A stretch of 36,668 nt of DNA. Origin: an uncultured Prevotellaceae bacterium. Its GTDB lineage: Bacteria > Bacteroidota > Bacteroidia > Bacteroidales > Bacteroidaceae. The notes under the pieces are model-generated. The model did not search any database, was not told where the DNA came from, and was given only the letters and a program-made list of their open reading frames with translations. Position 1 is the first letter of the stretch. Each line of letters begins with the position of its first letter. The stretch covers positions 1-36,668 of the forward strand of contig CALFJG010000088.1 of the NCBI GenBank assembly GCA_937877625.1, read 5' to 3'. A program made the translations under genes and the position numbers. This document shows positions 33,638 through 36,668 of the stretch, in pieces.

Positions 33638-35437
33638 TTGAAACATCTCGTGTACATATTGTCGCTCCTTCTCCTGGCAGGCTGTTCTTTGCTGAAGCCC
33701 GTGGTGAAGCCGTCTCCGCCACCCACCTCTGCCACCGTGCAGCCCGAGGCGAAGCCGCACACCTTAGGCTATGAGGAGCGACTGCGTTTCAACGAACTCT
33801 ACCATGCCGGGCTGGTGGCGCGTGTGGGGCAACGTTTTGACGAGGCTTTCGAGCTGTTCCAAGAAGCCACACGCATCAACCCCCTCTCCGCCGAGGCGGC
33901 CTATGAGTTAGCACTGCTCTATCAAGACGTGGCGGGGCAGGACACCTCACGTCTCTTCCCCCTTGCCGACTCACTACTCCAAGCCAGCGTGAAACTCGCG
34001 CCGAGCAATAAATTCTACAAGATAGCACTCATTGAAAACTACGTCAAACAAGAACGCTATGCCGAGACGACAACGCTGGCTCGCGAAGTGGCCGACGAAT
34101 ATCCCACTGCCGAGAACTACCTCCGTTTAGAAAATCTCTGCGAATTTGCCGAGGACTACGAAGGAGCCCTCTATGCCCTGGAACATTTAGAACGTATAGA
34201 AGGCCCGAGCTTAGAAAACAGCCTTTATAAGTTCACCGCCTACCAACACCTCGGACGCGAGGCCGACGGCTACAGGGCTATGGAAGAACTCTGCCGCGCC
34301 TTCCCCTCGGAGCTACGCTATAGAGTAAGGATGGGCGACCTTTATTTCTCGGGCGGACACGAAGAAATGGCACTCGCCACCTATCGCGACGTACTCACCC
34401 TTGACCCCGACAACGATGCCGCACAGTATGCTATGCTTGAATACTACTTGCAGCATAGCGACACCGCACATTTCAACGCCTTAGTACCCGTATATCTCTT
34501 AAACCCGCGTGCCGACAACTACGAGAAAGAAATTCTCCTCTCGGGCTATTTCTTAGACAACGGCGTAGAAAGCCCCGAGGTGGCTCGTCTGCTCAACACG
34601 ATACTTTTCGTAGCAGAACCCCAGCCGATGTTGGTAAACATCTGTGCCGAATATCTTTCTTTTGGTGCAGAAGCCTATGCGCACTTAGAGCACCAATATA
34701 GTAAGATACTCGAGCTCTCGCCGCAGCAAGACCGCATTCGTATGAAGATACTACAGATCTACAATGAACGCGGTGATAGCGAGGCCATCATACAATGCTG
34801 TCAGGAAGGCAGGCTCTATAGCCCCGGCAATGCTATCTACTACTTCCTTGAGGGTATCACACTCGCCCACCAAGGGGCATACAACGAAGCCCTTGACGTG
34901 CTTGACGATGGCACAGAATATGCCTCGGCCGGAACAACGCCCTCTGTTATCGCTATGCTCTATTCGAGTCGTGCAGAGATCTTGTTGGAAATGGGCGATG
35001 TAGAAGATGCTTGTGCCGCCTACGACAGCGCGCTGGTTTACGACCCCGCCAACCCCGACTATTTGGCAAATTATGCCGTAGTACTCAACGAAAACGGCCT
35101 GCAGGCCGAAAAGGCATTAACACTGAGCCGCCAAGCCTTAGACGCGGCAGGCACCGACCCCTTCTACCTCGCCACCTATGCCTATGCCTTAGCGTGTGTG
35201 GAACGTTATGAAGAGGCACGCGAGATGAGCGACACGGCTATTACCTATGCTGCACAAACGCCCGACTGGGAAACGAACCCCGACTACGGACGCTTGCTCG
35301 ACCACACCGGTGATATATACTATCACCTCGGACACACCGGCGATGCCGTGAATTTCTGGCAACAAGCCATACGGCGCATCACGGATAGCGATATTAAAAG
35401 TATGATACAACAGAAAATACGCCGACGCAGGCTATAA
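33638..35437 (+). CDS. TPR-repeat lipoprotein (TTG start)
   Basis: About 599 residues from the TTG at 33638, read as M-K-H-L-V-Y. This gives a short lipoprotein signal with lipobox LLAGC (Cys16). The open frame goes back to another TTG at 33578 inside dut, which would place 20 polar residues before the signal and is less likely. No ATG is available near the signal. The body is a tetratricopeptide alpha-solenoid, for example AFELFQEATRINPLSAEAAYELALLYQD and ALATYRDVLTLDPDNDAAQYAMLEYYL. I recall that in Bacteroidales dut is often followed by such a TPR gene, a DUF4292 gene and a murein peptidase gene, which suggests an envelope role. Confidence 0.85.
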   Translation: MKHLVYILSLLLLAGCSLLKPVVKPSPPPTSATVQPEAKPHTLGYEERLRFNELYHAGLVARVGQRFDEAFELFQEATRINPLSAEAAYELALLYQDVAGQDTSRLFPLADSLLQASVKLAPSNKFYKIALIENYVKQERYAETTTLAREVADEYPTAENYLRLENLCEFAEDYEGALYALEHLERIEGPSLENSLYKFTAYQHLGREADGYRAMEELCRAFPSELRYRVRMGDLYFSGGHEEMALATYRDVLTLDPDNDAAQYAMLEYYLQHSDTAHFNALVPVYLLNPRADNYEKEILLSGYFLDNGVESPEVARLLNTILFVAEPQPMLVNICAEYLSFGAEAYAHLEHQYSKILELSPQQDRIRMKILQIYNERGDSEAIIQCCQEGRLYSPGNAIYYFLEGITLAHQGAYNEALDVLDDGTEYASAGTTPSVIAMLYSSRAEILLEMGDVEDACAAYDSALVYDPANPDYLANYAVVLNENGLQAEKALTLSRQALDAAGTDPFYLATYAYALACVERYEEAREMSDTAITYAAQTPDWETNPDYGRLLDHTGDIYYHLGHTGDAVNFWQQAIRRITDSDIKSMIQQKIRRRRL

Positions 35438-35482
35438 CTCAAAGCTGTCTTAAAAGCCTAATGACCAGTTTGAGTTTAACTC
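35436..35482. repeat. Inverted repeat between the TPR and DUF4292 genes
   Basis: AACTCAAA (35436-35443, overlapping the stop of the TPR gene) pairs perfectly with TTTGAGTT (35469-35476). The right arm continues into GAGTTTAACTC (35472-35482), itself a palindrome. Alternative pairings are thus possible just upstream of the ATG at 35496. It could be a weak hairpin or a protein-binding site. There is no T run to make it a terminator. Confidence 0.5.
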
Positions 35483-35495
35483 CACAACGACCATT

Positions 35496-36326
35496 ATGAA
35501 AAAGCTCCTCCTCTTTGTGGCTTTGCTCGCCCTTACCGCTTGTGGCACGAAGCGCACCATCACCGAGACAAGCACCACCGACACCTCCTCAAGCGGCACA
35601 AACGCTGCACGCACGGCTTTTGTGCGTGGCGTAGAGGCCAACAACCTCACCACCGGCACGCTCACGGCAAAGATATCGTTAGACCTAAACATCGCGTCAA
35701 AGAGCGTAGCACTGACCGGCACGCTGAAGATGAAGAAAAACGATGTCATACAACTCTCCCTCACACTGCTCTTCGTAGAAGTAGCACGCATAGAGTTCTC
35801 GCCGTCCGAGGTGCTTATTATCGACCGCGTGCATAAGCAATATGTGCGTGCCGCCTATAGCGACGTTAGTTTCTTGGCGCAGGCCGGCCTTAACTTCTAC
35901 TCGCTGCAAGCCCTCTTCTGGCACGAGCTCTTCGTGCCGGGAAGCGAGGCCGCAAAGGTGTCGCCCGAACGGTTTATCCTCTCCTCGGCGGGCGACCACA
36001 CGCTGCTCTCTATTACTGATGCGCCAGAGCTCAACTACGACTTCCTCGCCGGCAGCAACAACCATCTCATCAACCGCCTATCGGTGGAGGGAAAGAGCAC
36101 AGCACAAAAGGGCAAATTTGTATGGCGGTATAGCGACTTCACACAAGTGGCGGGGAAATCCTATCCAAAGAAAATGAGCCTCAGCGTCAGCGAGGTAGGC
36201 AAAGACATCAACGCCACATTCTCCCTCTCCGCTCTCGGCACCGACAACAAATGGGAAGGCCACACCACACCCTCCTCGAAATACCGACAACGCACCGCCG
36301 CAGAAGTCCTCAAAAACTTATTTTAG
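35496..36326 (+). CDS. DUF4292-like lipoprotein
   Basis: 276 residues. A lipoprotein signal with lipobox ALTAC (Cys16) is followed by a Ser/Thr-rich linker and a beta-rich body resembling LolA/LolB-like DUF4292 proteins (LTAKISLDLNIASKSVALTGTLKMKKNDVIQLSLT, VARIEFSPSEVLIIDRVHKQYVRAAYSDV). Such a fold would suit handling of lipids or lipoproteins in the periplasm, but the function is not known. It lies 58 bases after the TPR lipoprotein. Its TAG stop (36324-36326) is made of two bases of a target duplication plus the first base of the miniature element. The murein peptidase gene I would expect next is not visible in the 150 bases left beyond the element. Confidence 0.85.
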   Translation: MKKLLLFVALLALTACGTKRTITETSTTDTSSSGTNAARTAFVRGVEANNLTTGTLTAKISLDLNIASKSVALTGTLKMKKNDVIQLSLTLLFVEVARIEFSPSEVLIIDRVHKQYVRAAYSDVSFLAQAGLNFYSLQALFWHELFVPGSEAAKVSPERFILSSAGDHTLLSITDAPELNYDFLAGSNNHLINRLSVEGKSTAQKGKFVWRYSDFTQVAGKSYPKKMSLSVSEVGKDINATFSLSALGTDNKWEGHTTPSSKYRQRTAAEVLKNLF

Positions 36327-36517
36327 GTACGTTCTATTCATTCGCTTTGTCAGATTTCTGAGCTATTCTTGCTTTCAGCCTGTCAGTTGAAGAGTGTAGC
36401 GGGCTACACAACCGATGAAACTTACAGACGGAAGCAAAAAGAGCCATAAAGACGACAAAAGGTCAAAGCCCCATCTATGTCAAGCTTAACCGTGGAAATT
36501 CATAGAACCCACCTTTA
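36322..36517. mobile_element. Miniature inverted-repeat element, copy 2, with TTTA target duplication
   Basis: The element is 188 bp (36326-36513) and is the reverse complement of copy 1 at 11848-12039, with about 17 substitutions and one 4-base gap. Its ends are GGTACGTTCTATT and CATAGAACCCACC. TTTA flanks it on both sides (36322-36325 and 36514-36517), a 4-bp duplication that differs from the TTAA of copy 1. This shows independent insertion. The central dyad GTGTAGC-GG-GCTACAC is kept (36394-36409). Removing the element and one TTTA restores TTTAG, so the upstream gene's TAG stop is the same before and after insertion. Confidence 0.88.
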
Positions 36518-36608
36518 GGAACAGCAGCGAAAACAGACACCACGGGTGAGTGCTATAAATTAACGTCTCAAGTTTCCGACGTAATGAAAACCTCTCTGTA
36601 TTGAAAGT

Positions 36609-36668
36609 ATGGCAACTTTTGCGTTAAGCCAGAAGAGCAAAGCGAAGCTTGCTTCTGCTTTGCCTTGG
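36609..36668 (+). CDS. Possible start of a gene running off the right edge
   Basis: An ATG at 36609 opens a frame that stays open for the 20 codons to the edge (MATFALSQKSKAKLASALPW). There is no clear Shine-Dalgarno sequence, the peptide is Ala/Lys/Ser-rich and matches no family I know, and the same DNA forms a hairpin (36637-36663). It may be chance. Bases 36518-36608 hold nothing else that I recognise. Confidence 0.2.
   Translation, partial: MATFALSQKSKAKLASALPW

Noticed and set aside
36374..36391. Similarity of the miniature element (TTTCAGCCTG...TTGA) to the 24-bp repeat of the insertion sequence at 659-723
   Set aside because: Only about 10 contiguous bases match, the rest differs, and copy 1 of the miniature element has a substitution inside the match. 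Chance is more likely than common origin.
1..36668. tRNA, rRNA, CRISPR array, riboswitch, replication origin
   Set aside because: I looked for cloverleaf-like GTTCRANNC regions, regularly spaced repeats and known conserved RNA motifs in the intergenic regions and saw none. A covariance-model search would be decisive.

Overview
The window is a Bacteroidales-type chromosome segment. This is suggested by an NADH-dehydrogenase-like complex I operon that lacks nuoE, nuoF and nuoG and has a fused nuoCD, by promoter -7 boxes of the form TAnnTTTG, by weak Shine-Dalgarno sequences, by secreted glycosidases and by several lipoproteins of families typical of the order. I cannot name the genus. A Prevotella- or Porphyromonas-like relative with moderate GC would fit.

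Layout. (1) Bases 1-723 hold the end of an insertion sequence. Its transposase is on the minus strand, runs off the left edge and looks broken at its first codons. Two direct copies of a 24-bp repeat lie at the element's right end. (2) Bases 736-11736 are one minus-strand operon, nuoA-B-CD-H-I-J-K-L-M-N, with a candidate promoter at 11705-11736 and an intrinsic terminator at 736-763. It encodes the membrane arm and the connecting Fe-S arm of complex I without the NADH-oxidising module. (3) Bases 11655-12142 are a divergent intergenic region that carries a 192-bp miniature inverted-repeat element. (4) Bases 12143-36326 are a continuous block of plus-strand genes: a Sel1-repeat protein, aroA, a small Cys-containing membrane protein, a secreted GH2 beta-galactosidase, a serine acetyltransferase, a secreted GH33 sialidase, argS, an orphan DNA methyltransferase, RNase H, an MsbA-like ABC exporter, a fusion of a class I amidotransferase-like hydrolase with an M19 dipeptidase, a glutaminyl-cyclase-like M28 lipoprotein, a SufE-like protein, dut, a TPR lipoprotein and a DUF4292-like lipoprotein. 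(5) A second copy of the miniature element, in opposite orientation, sits exactly at the stop codon of the last gene.

How the genes fit together. Sialidase plus beta-galactosidase would strip terminal sialic acid and then galactose from host glycans in the periplasm or outside the cell. The beta-galactosidase signal peptide is predicted to leave an N-terminal Gln, which the M28 cyclase-like lipoprotein could convert to pyroglutamate. The amidotransferase/M19 fusion could remove a gamma-glutamyl group and then split the remaining dipeptide in one polypeptide, for example with glutathione.

Most worth a second look: the pair of inverted miniature elements with clear 4-bp target duplications bounding the whole plus-strand block; the hydrolase-dipeptidase fusion; the structured leader of the beta-galactosidase; the Lys/Ala repeat tail on NuoI; and the missing channel lysine in NuoM.
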